A stretch of 64,000 bases of DNA from Rhizobium sp. Root1334 (lineage in GTDB: Bacteria > Pseudomonadota > Alphaproteobacteria > Rhizobiales > Rhizobiaceae). Positions within the stretch are counted from its first letter, which is position 1, and the number at the start of each line of letters is the position of its first letter. Location: positions 125,687 through 189,686 of the forward strand of contig NZ_LMEY01000023.1 in assembly GCF_001426665.1 (NCBI RefSeq). Reading direction: 5' to 3'. The notes under the pieces are model-generated. The model ran no database searches. It was not told the DNA's origin and worked only from the letters and a program-made list of their open reading frames with translations. The translations under genes were made by a program, and so were the position numbers. This document shows positions 9,201 to 18,101 of this stretch, one piece after another.

Positions 9201-9227
9201 ACGCCCGGACATGTGTTGCCCGGGCGT
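9201..9227 (-). terminator. Terminator after choV
   Basis: An 8-bp stem (ACGCCCGG / CCGGGCGT) lies about 30 bases past the choV stop on the minus strand, followed only by TTT. It marks the end of the cho cluster before the hugZ-like gene. Confidence 0.5.
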
Positions 9228-9256
9228 CCTTTATAGCGACATCATGAGCAGAACAG

Positions 9257-10306
9257 TCAACTTTTGTTGCGATGCCGTGTCAGGCCTTCCACGACGTTCT
9301 GCGCATTGATTGTGCCGACGATGGCGCCGTTGTCGACGACGCCGATGCTGCCGGGCTGGCGCGACATCGCATCGAGGATGTCGATCAGCGGGGTGGTCGG
9401 TTTGGCTGTTGCCGAGACACCGGCCGCAGGCGCCGTGCGGCTGACGCCCTGGCTCATGACGTCCATCGCCGTCAGCATGGTGATCGGGTTCATGTGCTGG
9501 ACGAAATCGGCAACATACTGGTTGGCCGGATTCTTGACGATATCTTGCGGCGTTCCGCACTGGATGATGCGTCCGCCTTCCATGATGGCGATGCGGTTGC
9601 CGATGCGGAAGGCTTCGTCGAGATCGTGGCTGACGAACAGGATGGTCTTCTTCAGACGCCGCTGGAATTCCAGCAACTCGTCCTGCAGGCGGGTGCGGAT
9701 CAGCGGATCGAGTGCCGAGAACGGCTCGTCCATCAACAGGATCGGCGCACCAGTGGCAAAGGCCCGGGCAAGGCCGACGCGCTGCTGCATGCCGCCGGAA
9801 AGCTCCTTGACCTGACGTCCGGCCCATTTCGTCAGGTTGACCAGTTCCAGCTGTTCGGCAACGCGCTCCTTGCGTTCCTTGTCCGGCACGCCGGCCAATT
9901 CCAGCCCGAAGCCGACATTGTCTTCCACTGTGCGCCAGGGCAGGAGAGCAAACTGCTGGAACACCATCGAGACATCGTGCATGCGGAAGTCGCGCAGCGA
10001 TTTCGCGCTGGTTTTATACGGATTGATTCCGCCGTGCCGGGTCTTTACCTGGACTTCACCGCGCACCACTGGCGCCAGTCCGTTGACGGCGCGCAAAAGG
10101 GTCGATTTGCCCGAGCCGGAGAGCCCCATCAGCACCAGGATTTCGCCTTCGGTGATCGTCAGCGACGCATCGGCGACACCGAGCACCAATCCGGTCGCAG
10201 CGCCGATCTCGTCGCGCGTCTTGCCCTGATCGACCATGGCGATGGCCGCTTCCGGCTTGTTGCCGAAGATGATATCGACATTCTTGAAAACGACGGCCTC
10301 GGTCAT
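9257..10306 (-). CDS. choV: Choline ABC transporter, ATP-binding subunit
   Basis: This 349-residue ATPase powers high-affinity choline import for catabolism and glycine betaine synthesis. It shows Walker A GLSGSGKST (61-69), Q-loop, signature LSGGMQQ (169-175), Walker B ILLMDEP (189-195) and the switch His in VSHDLDEA. A roughly 80-residue C-terminal extension follows the ATPase core and ends with a CBS-like segment (PGSIGVVDNGAIVGTINAQN), as in the ProV/OpuAA osmoprotectant group. The start codon overlaps the stop of choW by four bases. Gene order X-W-V and the protein features match the Sinorhizobium meliloti choline system. Confidence 0.92.
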   Translation of the reverse strand: MTEAVVFKNVDIIFGNKPEAAIAMVDQGKTRDEIGAATGLVLGVADASLTITEGEILVLMGLSGSGKSTLLRAVNGLAPVVRGEVQVKTRHGGINPYKTSAKSLRDFRMHDVSMVFQQFALLPWRTVEDNVGFGLELAGVPDKERKERVAEQLELVNLTKWAGRQVKELSGGMQQRVGLARAFATGAPILLMDEPFSALDPLIRTRLQDELLEFQRRLKKTILFVSHDLDEAFRIGNRIAIMEGGRIIQCGTPQDIVKNPANQYVADFVQHMNPITMLTAMDVMSQGVSRTAPAAGVSATAKPTTPLIDILDAMSRQPGSIGVVDNGAIVGTINAQNVVEGLTRHRNKS

Positions 10307-11154
10307 GCGCCTTCTCCTTCATCGGACGAACGGAACAGGCGATCGAGAATGATCGCGAGGATGACGATACACAGGCCGGATTCGAAACCCATGGCGATGT
10401 TGACGGTGTTCAGCGCCCGCACGACCGGTACGCCAAGACCGGCAGCGCCGACCAGCGCCGAGATGACCACCATCGACAGCGACAGCATGATGGTCTGGGT
10501 GAGGCCAGCCATGATCTGCGGCATGGCAAAGGGTAATTCGATCTTGCGCAGCACCTGCGATGGCGTCGCGCCAAACGAGACAGCCGCTTCCACCAGCGAG
10601 GGCGGGGTGGAAATGATGCCGAGGCGTGTGAGCCGGATCGGCGCCGGAATGGCGAAGATGACAGTGGCGATCAGGCCCGGCACCATGCCGAGGCCGAACA
10701 GCACGAGGGCAGGGATCAGGTAGACGAAGGTCGGGATGGTCTGCATCAGGTCGAGGATCGGCCGCATCACCGCGTAGACCCAGGCGCGCCGGGCGGCGGC
10801 GATGCCGAGCGGAATGCCGACGGCCATTGAGACGGCACTGGCGGCCAGCACCAGCGCCAACGTTTCCGTCGTTGCCTTCCAGTAGCCGAGATTGATGATC
10901 AACAGCAGGCCGAACAGCGTGAACAGGGTAACGCCGATCGAGCGGCGGAAATAGTAGGAAAGGGCGGTGACGATGGCCACGACGATCAGCGGATGTGGCG
11001 TCTGCAGAACCCAAAGGATCGCATTCACCACGCCGGCCAGGATCGCGGATACCTGGTCGAAAAAGCCGGTAAAATTGGTGGTGAGCCAGGTGAAGAAACT
11101 CTTCGCCCAGCCGCCGATGGGGATGCGTCGATCAGGGTTGGTTAGCCATTCCAC
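10303..11154 (-). CDS. choW: Choline ABC transporter, permease subunit
   Basis: A 283-residue inner-membrane permease with at least six hydrophobic segments and the permease (EAA-type) loop near VEAAVSFGATPSQVLRKIEL, which docks on the ATPase. It forms the membrane channel of the choline importer. The start is GTG at 11154 with a weak AGGCGA site; the protein opens MEWLTNPDRRIPIGGW. It is separated from choX by about 100 bases that contain a strong terminator, and overlaps choV by ATGA, so W and V form one translational unit. Confidence 0.92.
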   Translation of the reverse strand: MEWLTNPDRRIPIGGWAKSFFTWLTTNFTGFFDQVSAILAGVVNAILWVLQTPHPLIVVAIVTALSYYFRRSIGVTLFTLFGLLLIINLGYWKATTETLALVLAASAVSMAVGIPLGIAAARRAWVYAVMRPILDLMQTIPTFVYLIPALVLFGLGMVPGLIATVIFAIPAPIRLTRLGIISTPPSLVEAAVSFGATPSQVLRKIELPFAMPQIMAGLTQTIMLSLSMVVISALVGAAGLGVPVVRALNTVNIAMGFESGLCIVILAIILDRLFRSSDEGEGA

Positions 11155-11218
11155 GGGAAAATCGCCTGGTTCTTGGTGCCAATGATAGGAGCGGAAGCGC
11201 GTGGTTTGCGCTTAAAAA

Positions 11219-11242
11219 AAGGCGGGGACGAAGCCCCGCCTT
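11219..11242 (-). terminator. Intra-operon terminator between choX and choW
   Basis: On the minus strand the sequence reads AAGGCGGGG, loop CTTCGT, CCCCGCC, then seven T residues: a textbook intrinsic terminator 12 bases after the choX stop. It should lower choWV expression relative to choX. Confidence 0.88.
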
Positions 11243-11253
11243 ATATATGCCGG

Positions 11254-12201
11254 TCAGAGACCGAGCGCGGTCTTGACCGCCGGCAATCCTTCAGCACCAT
11301 CCTTGGTGGTGACACCTGCGAGCCAGGGGTCGATTGCTGTCGGGTTGGCCTTCAGCCACTCATTGGCCGCTGTTTCCGGATCTTTGCCGTCGTTGAGGAT
11401 CTTGCCCATGATCTCGTTTTCCATCGGTAGCGAGAACTTCAGGTTGGTGATCAGCTTGCCGACATTCGGGCATTCGGTGGCGTAGCCGGCGCGCACGTTG
11501 GTGAAGATGGTCGCTCCGCCGAGGTTTGGTCCGAAGATGTCGTCGCCACCCGTGAGATAAGTCAGCTTGAAGTTGGAGTTCATCGGGTGGGGTTCCCAGC
11601 CGAGGAAAATGACGGGTGTGCCATCCTTTTCGGCACGGGCGACCTGCGCCAGCATGCCCTGCTCGGAGGATTCGACGACTTCAAAGCCTTTCAGGCCGAA
11701 TGTGTCCTTGTCGGTCATGTCGATGATCAGGCGGTTGCCGTCGTTGCCGGGCTCGATACCGTAAATCTTGCCGTCAAGTTCGGCCTTGTGGGCGGCGATA
11801 TCCTTGAAATCCTTGATGCCGAGTTCGGCACCCTTGGCATTGGTCGCCAGCGTGTACTTGGCGCCCTCAAGATTCGGGCCGAACGATTCGACCGACTTGT
11901 CGTTGAGGAAGGGGCGGACGTCGGCTTCCTGTGTCGGCATCCAGTTGCCGAGGAAGACGTCGATGTCCTTGTTCTTGAGCGATTGATAGGTGACAGGAAC
12001 GGAGAGAACCTTGATGTCCGTCTGATAGCCAAGGCCTTTGAGGACGGAGGAAACGGTCGCCGTGGTCGCGGTGATATCCGTCCAGCCGACATCGGCGAAA
12101 CGGACGGTGCCACAGCTTTCGGGCTCGGCGGCATAGGCCGATGTCAGCGCGCTCAGCGATACGGCTGCGGTCAGCATGAATTTCAATGTCAGTCTGCTCA
12201 T
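11254..12201 (-). CDS. choX: Choline ABC transporter, periplasmic choline-binding protein
   Basis: The 315-residue protein binds choline in the periplasm and delivers it to ChoWV. The start at 12201 is preceded by AGGGGAA and opens a signal peptide (MSRLTLKFMLTAAVSLSALT, cleavage after AYA). The mature protein carries the OpuAC/ProX-type fold: CGTVRFADVGWTDITATTA, FLGNWMPTQE, and FLGWEPHPMN with aromatic residues of the kind that cage quaternary amines. It is first in the choXWV cluster and is followed directly by an intrinsic terminator, so it is probably made in excess of the membrane components. A regulatory choline sensor gene is not adjacent. Confidence 0.92.
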   Translation of the reverse strand: MSRLTLKFMLTAAVSLSALTSAYAAEPESCGTVRFADVGWTDITATTATVSSVLKGLGYQTDIKVLSVPVTYQSLKNKDIDVFLGNWMPTQEADVRPFLNDKSVESFGPNLEGAKYTLATNAKGAELGIKDFKDIAAHKAELDGKIYGIEPGNDGNRLIIDMTDKDTFGLKGFEVVESSEQGMLAQVARAEKDGTPVIFLGWEPHPMNSNFKLTYLTGGDDIFGPNLGGATIFTNVRAGYATECPNVGKLITNLKFSLPMENEIMGKILNDGKDPETAANEWLKANPTAIDPWLAGVTTKDGAEGLPAVKTALGL

Positions 12202-12444
12202 TGTGATTATTCCCCTGCCTTTTGATTTTAGCCAATCACCAAATGTCCGCCAATTCAAGCGCCCTGGTGTTGCCTTGAGTGTATTGGGACATTCGCTGGA
12301 CACGCCCGCCTAAAGCGACGTGATATGTCGCATTGCTCATGTTCTGGCGCCCGCCGTCGATTTTCTGTGACTTTCGCGCTTGCGCTCTGGTCTTCCCCGC
12401 TTTGTCTGTTCATGAACAACCAACAGCATACAGAAGAGGACGCC

Positions 12445-13026
12445 ATGGCAAAACTGTATTTCAGCTACGCCACGATGAACGCAGGCAAATCGACCATGCT
12501 CCTGCAGGCGTCGTACAATTATCGCGAACGTGGCATGCGCACGGTGATCCTGATTGCGGCCTTTGATGACCGGGCCGGCCAGGGCCGGGTGTCCTCGCGG
12601 ATCGGATTGAGCGAGGACGGCATTGCCTTCACCCATTCCGACGACCTCTACGCTCTGATCGAACGCCTGCATGCCGAGGAAACGATCGCCTGTGTCTTTG
12701 TCGACGAAGCGCAGTTTCTCGGCGAGGATCAGGTCTGGCAGTTGGCGCGCATTGCAGACCGGATCGGCATTCCCGTGATGGCCTATGGTCTGCGCACCGA
12801 TTTCCAGGGTAAGCTGTTTCCCGGTTCGATGGCGTTGCTCGCCATCGCCGACGAAATGCGCGAAGTGCGAACCATCTGCCATTGCGGCCGCAAGGCGACC
12901 ATGGTGGTGCGTTTGGATGGGGCCGGAAATGTCGTCCGGGAGGGCGCGCAGGTCGAAGTTGGCGGCAATGAAAAATATGTCGTCTATTGCCGCCGTCACT
13001 GGGAAGACAAGATGAACGAAGCGTGA
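12445..13026 (+). CDS. tdk: Thymidine kinase (type II)
   Basis: This 193-residue cytosolic enzyme phosphorylates thymidine to dTMP with ATP in pyrimidine salvage. The start at 12445 follows AGAGGAC and gives the family N-terminus MAKLYFSYATMNAGKST with the P-loop at 11-17. FVDEAQFL is the Walker B region with its catalytic Glu, and the zinc ribbon is seen as CHCGRKA and the C-terminal YCRRHW. Longer frames from 12325 have no ribosome site. It is divergent from choX. A perfect 12-base palindrome (TGTTCATGAACA) lies 27 bases before the start and may be an operator. Confidence 0.93.
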   Translation: MAKLYFSYATMNAGKSTMLLQASYNYRERGMRTVILIAAFDDRAGQGRVSSRIGLSEDGIAFTHSDDLYALIERLHAEETIACVFVDEAQFLGEDQVWQLARIADRIGIPVMAYGLRTDFQGKLFPGSMALLAIADEMREVRTICHCGRKATMVVRLDGAGNVVREGAQVEVGGNEKYVVYCRRHWEDKMNEA

Positions 13027-13097
13027 GGCGGACTATCGCCGGGCGGGGGCGGCGTGCCATGATGGCATCCTTGCCTTAGCGTTCCGGGAAATCGTCC

Positions 13098-13505
13098 ATG
13101 CTTCTCTCTCAGTCTCTTCCCTTGTCCATGCGTTTCGCTTCATTCGGCCTCTTTCTCTGTCTTGGAACAAGTGTCGCGCAGGCCGCAGGCAATGCCGAGG
13201 CCGGCGCTCAGGTCTTCAAGAAATGCGGCGCCTGTCACACCGCGACCGAGCCGATGAACCGTGTCGGCCCAAGCCTGATGGGCATCGTGGGCCGTCCGGT
13301 CGCTGCCTTTGCGGGCTACAGCTATTCCAGCGCCATGACGGCATTTGGCGCGGATGGCAAAGTCTGGGACGAGGAGAGGCTGTCGGAATATCTGCTTAGC
13401 CCGAAGGCAATGGTGCCGGGTACCAAGATGTCTTTCCCCGGTTTGAGAAAGCCGCAGGAGATCGAGGACATCCTTGCCTATCTGAAGACCGCAGTGGCGC
13501 AATAG
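13098..13505 (+). CDS. Periplasmic class I cytochrome c
   Basis: A 135-residue c-type cytochrome with a signal peptide (cleavage probably after VAQA) and one haem-attachment site, CGACH, near residue 44. The distal Met is likely in PGTKMSFPGLRK, so haem is Met/His ligated. The motif GPSLMGIVGRP and the size match cytochrome c2/c550-type soluble carriers that shuttle electrons between bc1 complex and oxidases or dehydrogenases. It is a single gene between tdk and the coiled-coil operon; its partner enzyme cannot be inferred. Confidence 0.88.
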   Translation: MLLSQSLPLSMRFASFGLFLCLGTSVAQAAGNAEAGAQVFKKCGACHTATEPMNRVGPSLMGIVGRPVAAFAGYSYSSAMTAFGADGKVWDEERLSEYLLSPKAMVPGTKMSFPGLRKPQEIEDILAYLKTAVAQ

Positions 13506-13571
13506 GAGCGGCGTTCCGGCCATTGTCCCGCTTCAAAGCGATTTACGGTTTAAAATCCGTCGATTGTACAC

Positions 13572-13601
13572 TTGTTCTTCAAATTGCCGCTCCCATTATA
13601 T
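13572..13601 (+). promoter_or_regulatory. Possible promoter of the AAA-ATPase operon
   Basis: TTGTTC, 18 bases, then TTATAT gives a weak sigma-70-type promoter about 70 bases before the first gene of the operon. It is a by-eye match only. Confidence 0.35.
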
Positions 13602-13669
13602 AAGCTGATGTCATGACTGAATAATTTGGCGACGCGGCGCGTCTGCACCGGAGCAACCAGGGGGAACCG

Positions 13670-14758
13670 ATGGCGACACTTCAGAATTTTGAGAGCGAAA
13701 TCGAGAAAACCCGCGGCATCGTCGAGCAGATGCGCGGCAAGATGAACCAGTCGGCCGTCGTGCTCGACCAGTTCGCCAAATCCGACACCACACTGGGCGA
13801 CGCCAATTTCGACATCGAGAATGCCCGCATCCAGGACGTCATCAACCAGCAGAAGGTGATGGAAGGCAATATTGCCGACCTGATCATCGGCCTGGAAGAC
13901 GCCACCAATGCCTTCGGCTCCGAATTCGAGAGCATGAAGAGCTATACCGGCTATGAGAAATTCATCGGCATCTTTTCCAAGCAGAGTGCCCAGCGCATGC
14001 GCACCGACCGTGTCCGCAACATGTCGCTGGCCGGAAACCTGCAGGAATTGCTGGCCAAGTCCGACACCATCGTCGGCATCCTCAAGGAACAGAAGAGCGT
14101 TCTCGACCAGCGCTACAAGACTTCGGAGGCAAGCCTGTTGCAGGTGATCGAGCGGCGCAAGGCCACGATGGCCAACCTGCAGGAAACCCAGAAGCGCATC
14201 GAGGAACTCAACCCGATGCTGATGGACATTGAAAACAAGATTGCCGCCTCGACCGACCAGATCTCCCGCACCCAGCTTGAGGGCGAGCGTTCGGTTCTGG
14301 CGACGGAATATAACGAGAAGCAGGCGAAGGAGCAGGAACTGCTGGCGGAAAGCCAGACATACGAGCGCTACACCTCGATGTTCCAGACTTTCGTCGATTC
14401 ACTCAATAACCAGATCGCCGCGCAGAACACGCTGATCAACAAGCTGACCATCGATACCGAGCAGCGCATCGTGCTGTACAAGGCGCTGGAAGATTCCTTG
14501 AAGACGGCTGCCCAGCAGGATGTTGCCCACAAGATCAACACGCTTGGCAGCCAGGTCGATACGGCGGCGGAAGAAACCATGGCCGGTATCGGCTCGGCCT
14601 CGCAGCGCCATATCGGCGATCTCCTGGAAATGCACGAGAAGAACATGCTCTCGACCCAGGACATCCAGCGCCGCAAGAAGCTTGCCGACGATGCCTTTGC
14701 GCGCCGGTTCCAGGCCGTGATGGACAAGCACAATTCGGCGAATTACGTGAAGCAGTAG
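13670..14758 (+). CDS. Long coiled-coil protein, first gene of the AAA-ATPase operon
   Basis: A 362-residue soluble protein with no signal peptide or membrane segment. It is almost wholly helical, with long heptad-like stretches rich in E, K, Q, L and A, notably 120-240 and 255-330 (for example QETQKRIEELNPMLMDIENK). Start at 13670 follows an AGGGGGA site. Composition suggests an elongated oligomeric scaffold or adaptor. It is separated from the next gene by a RIME-like repeat but points the same way. I do not recognise a named family with confidence; TelA-like helical proteins are a remote structural alternative. The role is unknown and inferred only from its ATPase neighbours. Confidence 0.82.
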   Translation: MATLQNFESEIEKTRGIVEQMRGKMNQSAVVLDQFAKSDTTLGDANFDIENARIQDVINQQKVMEGNIADLIIGLEDATNAFGSEFESMKSYTGYEKFIGIFSKQSAQRMRTDRVRNMSLAGNLQELLAKSDTIVGILKEQKSVLDQRYKTSEASLLQVIERRKATMANLQETQKRIEELNPMLMDIENKIAASTDQISRTQLEGERSVLATEYNEKQAKEQELLAESQTYERYTSMFQTFVDSLNNQIAAQNTLINKLTIDTEQRIVLYKALEDSLKTAAQQDVAHKINTLGSQVDTAAEETMAGIGSASQRHIGDLLEMHEKNMLSTQDIQRRKKLADDAFARRFQAVMDKHNSANYVKQ

Positions 14759-14791
14759 TGCAGCGCATGCCGGCTGCTCACCATGGCATCA

Positions 14792-14906
14792 AGCCCCTCA
14801 CCCTAACCCTCTCCCCGCACGCGGGGAGAGGGGACTACGGAGTTTGCCGCTTATCCCTTCTCCCCGTAAACGGGGAGAAGGTGGCCGACAGGCCGGATGA
14901 GGGGCT
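14792..14906. repeat. RIME-like palindromic intergenic repeat, copy 1
   Basis: A 115-base element bounded by AGCCCCTCA / TGAGGGGCT and containing two internal hairpins: CTCTCCCCGC / GCGGGGAGAG and CTTCTCCCCG / CGGGGAGAAG. It ends with GGTGGCCGACAGGCCGGATG before the right boundary. A near-identical copy lies at 42719-42831. It resembles the rhizobial intergenic mosaic elements and can form strong RNA hairpins inside the operon. Confidence 0.85.
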
Positions 14907-14945
14907 TTACGCCGCACAAAGAGCATTGTTGTTGAGACAACCATC

Positions 14946-16094
14946 ATGAATGCCGCATCCGAAGGTCCCGTCGGCCAGTACTTCGCGTCCATCCGGGCAG
15001 CGCTCGCTGGCCTTGAAATCTTCCTCGGGGACCGCAACTCGCCGCTTTATCGCGATACGGTGGTCGGCGAGGTCGTCATTCCCTACCTGTCACGGCTGAA
15101 GGCGTCCTTTTCCTGCTGGGAAAACCGGATCGGTTTCATCGAGCAGTTCCGGATCTCGCGGGCCGAAAGCGGCTTTCCGGTGTTCCAGAATGTCCTGGAA
15201 CTGGAAAACGACAGGCAGTCGGCGGAAAAGCGGCTGGCCGGTATTCCCGCGGCCGATGCACTGCGCCAGGAAATGGCCGATTTCATCCTGCGGCAGAAGG
15301 CCTTTCCGGGTGAACTGCAGTCACGCATGGCCGAGCGGCTCTATCTCGAGCAGATCGGCAAGGGCGATATTTTTTCACCCTTCATCATGCCTGAGACCAT
15401 CCGTGTCGGCGTCAATCCGAAGACCATGCGGCCCTATTATGTCGTCTGTTGGGGCGCGTTTGACGGAACAAGCACCTTGCCGATGGTCTATATGTCGGTG
15501 ATCGAGGATTCGTCGGAAAAGATCATCAAGCTTCTGGTGACGCCGGATGGCAAGCTCAATCCCGATACGGATATCCCGCTGCCGATCGGCGGATTGCTCA
15601 ATCCGGATCTTGCCAGCCGTTTCGACGATTTCGCGCTGAAGAACAGCGCCTATTCGCTGACACCGGTGACGATCGCCACCAATCTCGACAAGGATTTCGA
15701 GGAGCTGCATCCCAAGCAGTTGCGGCGCATCGTGCTTGGGCCGTTCTATTCGGCCGGAATTACCGAGAACAATGCCAAGATCAACGACATCCTGTCGAAG
15801 GTCCGCAAGACCGAAAATGCGTGGCTGTTGACGTGGACGGTGCAGGAGGTGTTCTCCAAGGCGGAACGGCCGGCCCAGAGGGGCTTCTTCTCATCGACGC
15901 CGGCATCGGAAGAATTCCATATCGATACCGACAATCTCGAGGCGACGCGCATGGGTGTCAGTTCCTACGAGAAACACGCACTGGTGCCGCACGACGCCTA
16001 TCAGGCGCTTTATGCTGCCGGAGACGCTGCAGCGATTTTTGGTGACTACAAGGTGCATGTGATTTCCGGAAACCAGGTCATCAGCGAGGTCTAG
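14946..16094 (+). CDS. Conserved hypothetical protein in the AAA-ATPase operon
   Basis: A 382-residue soluble protein without signal peptide. I do not recognise its family. The N-terminal third (1-150) looks alpha-helical and charged; residues 155-300 look like a mixed alpha/beta domain (RVGVNPKTMRPYYVVCWGAF, LPMVYMSVIEDSSEKI). Its stop is only three bases before the ATG of the AAA ATPase, so the two are tightly coupled and probably act together, perhaps as substrate adaptor and motor. The coding frame is clean with normal codon usage, so it is a genuine gene. Confidence 0.8.
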   Translation: MNAASEGPVGQYFASIRAALAGLEIFLGDRNSPLYRDTVVGEVVIPYLSRLKASFSCWENRIGFIEQFRISRAESGFPVFQNVLELENDRQSAEKRLAGIPAADALRQEMADFILRQKAFPGELQSRMAERLYLEQIGKGDIFSPFIMPETIRVGVNPKTMRPYYVVCWGAFDGTSTLPMVYMSVIEDSSEKIIKLLVTPDGKLNPDTDIPLPIGGLLNPDLASRFDDFALKNSAYSLTPVTIATNLDKDFEELHPKQLRRIVLGPFYSAGITENNAKINDILSKVRKTENAWLLTWTVQEVFSKAERPAQRGFFSSTPASEEFHIDTDNLEATRMGVSSYEKHALVPHDAYQALYAAGDAAAIFGDYKVHVISGNQVISEV

Positions 16095-16097
16095 ACA

Positions 16098-18014
16098 ATG
16101 TCACTGAACGCGGGCTTGACGACGCTGCACGAGGACGACATCGCCAAACATCTGGCGGTGGCACAAGGTCTGGTCACCCGGCTCATTCTTCTGGAGGCAG
16201 ACGATCCGGCTGCGGCTACGGCATTGGCTGGAACGGGCCGCCGCTTTGTCTCGACCGTTTCAACCGGCGGACAGCGCCGCACCCGCGAGGTCGAGCTGAC
16301 GAAGACCATCCAGTCGATCCGCTCCGCTGACCCGCTGATGTCTCCCGCGCAGCACGCCTTGCTCTATCGTTCACGGCGCGGATTGCAGGTGGCGCTGGCG
16401 GTTGCCGACGTGTTTGCCCGCCAGACCAATCTGGAAGGCTTGCAGTCGCGCAATGCGACAGCACCGCTATCCGGCGAGGACGCCAACCAGTTCAAGGCGC
16501 TTCTGTCTGCTTCCGCCTATATCGCCGCCTTCACTTTCGCCGCCTATCTCGGCGCGACGCTTGCCGGTGAGGGCGAGCCGGTCGAGGATGGCAACGAGCC
16601 GGATTTTCTGTTCGATACGCCGCAGGATGCGTTGAAGAGCATGATCTCTGCGCTCGACAAGACGATTGCCGGGGCGCCGGATGATGTCGCCCTGACCAGC
16701 CGGGCGCGCGCCTTTGCCCGTGTTGCCATCGAAGGCCTGATCGGCCGCAAGGCGCGGTTCACCGGGCTTGCCAGCTTCGAGAATGTGCATATCCGTCTCG
16801 ATCAGGACGACTTCACGCTGAACGGTTTCGATGTTGCGCCAGGCGCCAAGCGCGCGCCGCTGGTGATGACCTTCAAGAAGCCGGAAGAGATCATCGGCAA
16901 CCATATTGCCAAGTATCAGGCGCTGAAGCTTGCCAAGATGCTGATGGCCTATGACTTCGACCGGCAGATGAACCCGTTTGTCGAGCTTGGCGGCTTTCTC
17001 TTCACCTTCATCGGCGACGGCATGCCGGGCACTGGCAAGACCATTCTTATCCAGATGCTGGCGGGTCTGCTCAACGACTACTGCGAGATCGCCGGTTACG
17101 CCTTCCACTACGAGAATTTCGGCGTCGACCAGATTTCCTCCTATCAGGGAAAATCCGGCCAGAACTGCAAGGCCTTCGTCAACAATGTCATCAATCCGCG
17201 CGCCATCGGCTTCGGCACGATCGACGATGTCGATCAGGTGGCCGCCAAGCGTTCCGATGATCGCGCCTCGGCCGGACAGCACGAGGTGACGGCGGTGTTG
17301 ATGGAGAGCTTTGCGGGCGCCTCGACGGTGATCCGCGGCAATTGCACCTTCGGCATGTTCTCCAACTATCCGGAGAATGTCGACGACGCGCTGCGCCAGC
17401 GCGCCGGTGCCCGCTGGCTGGTGGATGGGCCGCAGTCGGAAGGCGACTATATCGACATCTTCGCCATGCTGGTTGGCAAGAACCACAAGATCCCGCTGGG
17501 TGAACACCAGCTGTTTGCCGGGCAGGAAATCAAGAAGGCCGTGTCACAATCCTATGCCGAACATGCCCGCCCGAAGGAGGAGGGGCTGCTGGCCGTCTGG
17601 GAACGCCACGAAAAGGAAGAGGGCAAGATCGAGACGTTGGCCGATGTCGGCTCCTATCTGCACATGATCAAGGAGGCCGAGCCGCGCTTCACCGGCCGGG
17701 CGATCAAGAACATCACCGATGCAGTCAAGATGCGGGCGATGGACGTGGACCTGCCGGACGATTGGTTTGCGACGCCGGAAGCCTTCATGCACAAAGCCTA
17801 TGACGAGAAGAAAGCCATGATCGAAACCCTCCGCGGCCCGATCACGCTCGAGATGGTCATGCAGGAAATCAACCGCTATGCCGACAGCGAGTTCCGCTAC
17901 ACCGACAAATCCGACGATGCAGCTGTCACCGACATCATCCGCCGCGAACGCCAAAGGGAGAAGGCCATCCGTGAGATCGAGGCCATGAAGGCTGACGGGC
18001 GCTGGCAGGGATAG
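16098..18014 (+). CDS. AAA-type ATPase with large N-terminal helical domain
   Basis: A 638-residue cytosolic ATPase. Residues 1-290 form a mainly helical region unlike standard N-domains. A classical AAA module follows: Walker A GMPGTGKT (308-315, Lys 314), a Walker B-like strand GFGTIDDVDQ (371-380) where the usual Asp-Glu pair reads Asp-Asp (376-377), sensor-1 Asn 423 in MFSNYPENVDDAL, and candidate arginine fingers Arg 433/435. Residues 440-638 form the lid and a charged C-terminal helical tail. The AAA core should remodel a protein partner; no protease domain is present. It follows the 382-residue protein by three bases. Function is unknown. A MoxR or Lon identity is excluded by motif spacing. 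Confidence 0.85.
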   Translation: MSLNAGLTTLHEDDIAKHLAVAQGLVTRLILLEADDPAAATALAGTGRRFVSTVSTGGQRRTREVELTKTIQSIRSADPLMSPAQHALLYRSRRGLQVALAVADVFARQTNLEGLQSRNATAPLSGEDANQFKALLSASAYIAAFTFAAYLGATLAGEGEPVEDGNEPDFLFDTPQDALKSMISALDKTIAGAPDDVALTSRARAFARVAIEGLIGRKARFTGLASFENVHIRLDQDDFTLNGFDVAPGAKRAPLVMTFKKPEEIIGNHIAKYQALKLAKMLMAYDFDRQMNPFVELGGFLFTFIGDGMPGTGKTILIQMLAGLLNDYCEIAGYAFHYENFGVDQISSYQGKSGQNCKAFVNNVINPRAIGFGTIDDVDQVAAKRSDDRASAGQHEVTAVLMESFAGASTVIRGNCTFGMFSNYPENVDDALRQRAGARWLVDGPQSEGDYIDIFAMLVGKNHKIPLGEHQLFAGQEIKKAVSQSYAEHARPKEEGLLAVWERHEKEEGKIETLADVGSYLHMIKEAEPRFTGRAIKNITDAVKMRAMDVDLPDDWFATPEAFMHKAYDEKKAMIETLRGPITLEMVMQEINRYADSEFRYTDKSDDAAVTDIIRRERQREKAIREIEAMKADGRWQG

Positions 18015-18101
18015 GCGAAATGCAACCACGTTTTGCTCGTTATGGCAATTAAGACATAGTCGTGCTACATGGTATACACGTATCCCATATGGAAATTCAT
18101 C

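Noticed and set aside
9272..10723. A 483-codon plus-strand frame over choV/choW
   Set aside because: Opposite to well-supported transporter genes; no coding evidence of its own.
13670..14758. Identification of the coiled-coil protein as TelA (tellurite resistance)
   Set aside because: Both are helical and of similar size, but I could not match specific conserved TelA residues, and ter genes are absent.
14792..14906. CRISPR-like repeat array
   Set aside because: Single palindromic element without regularly spaced direct repeats or cas genes.
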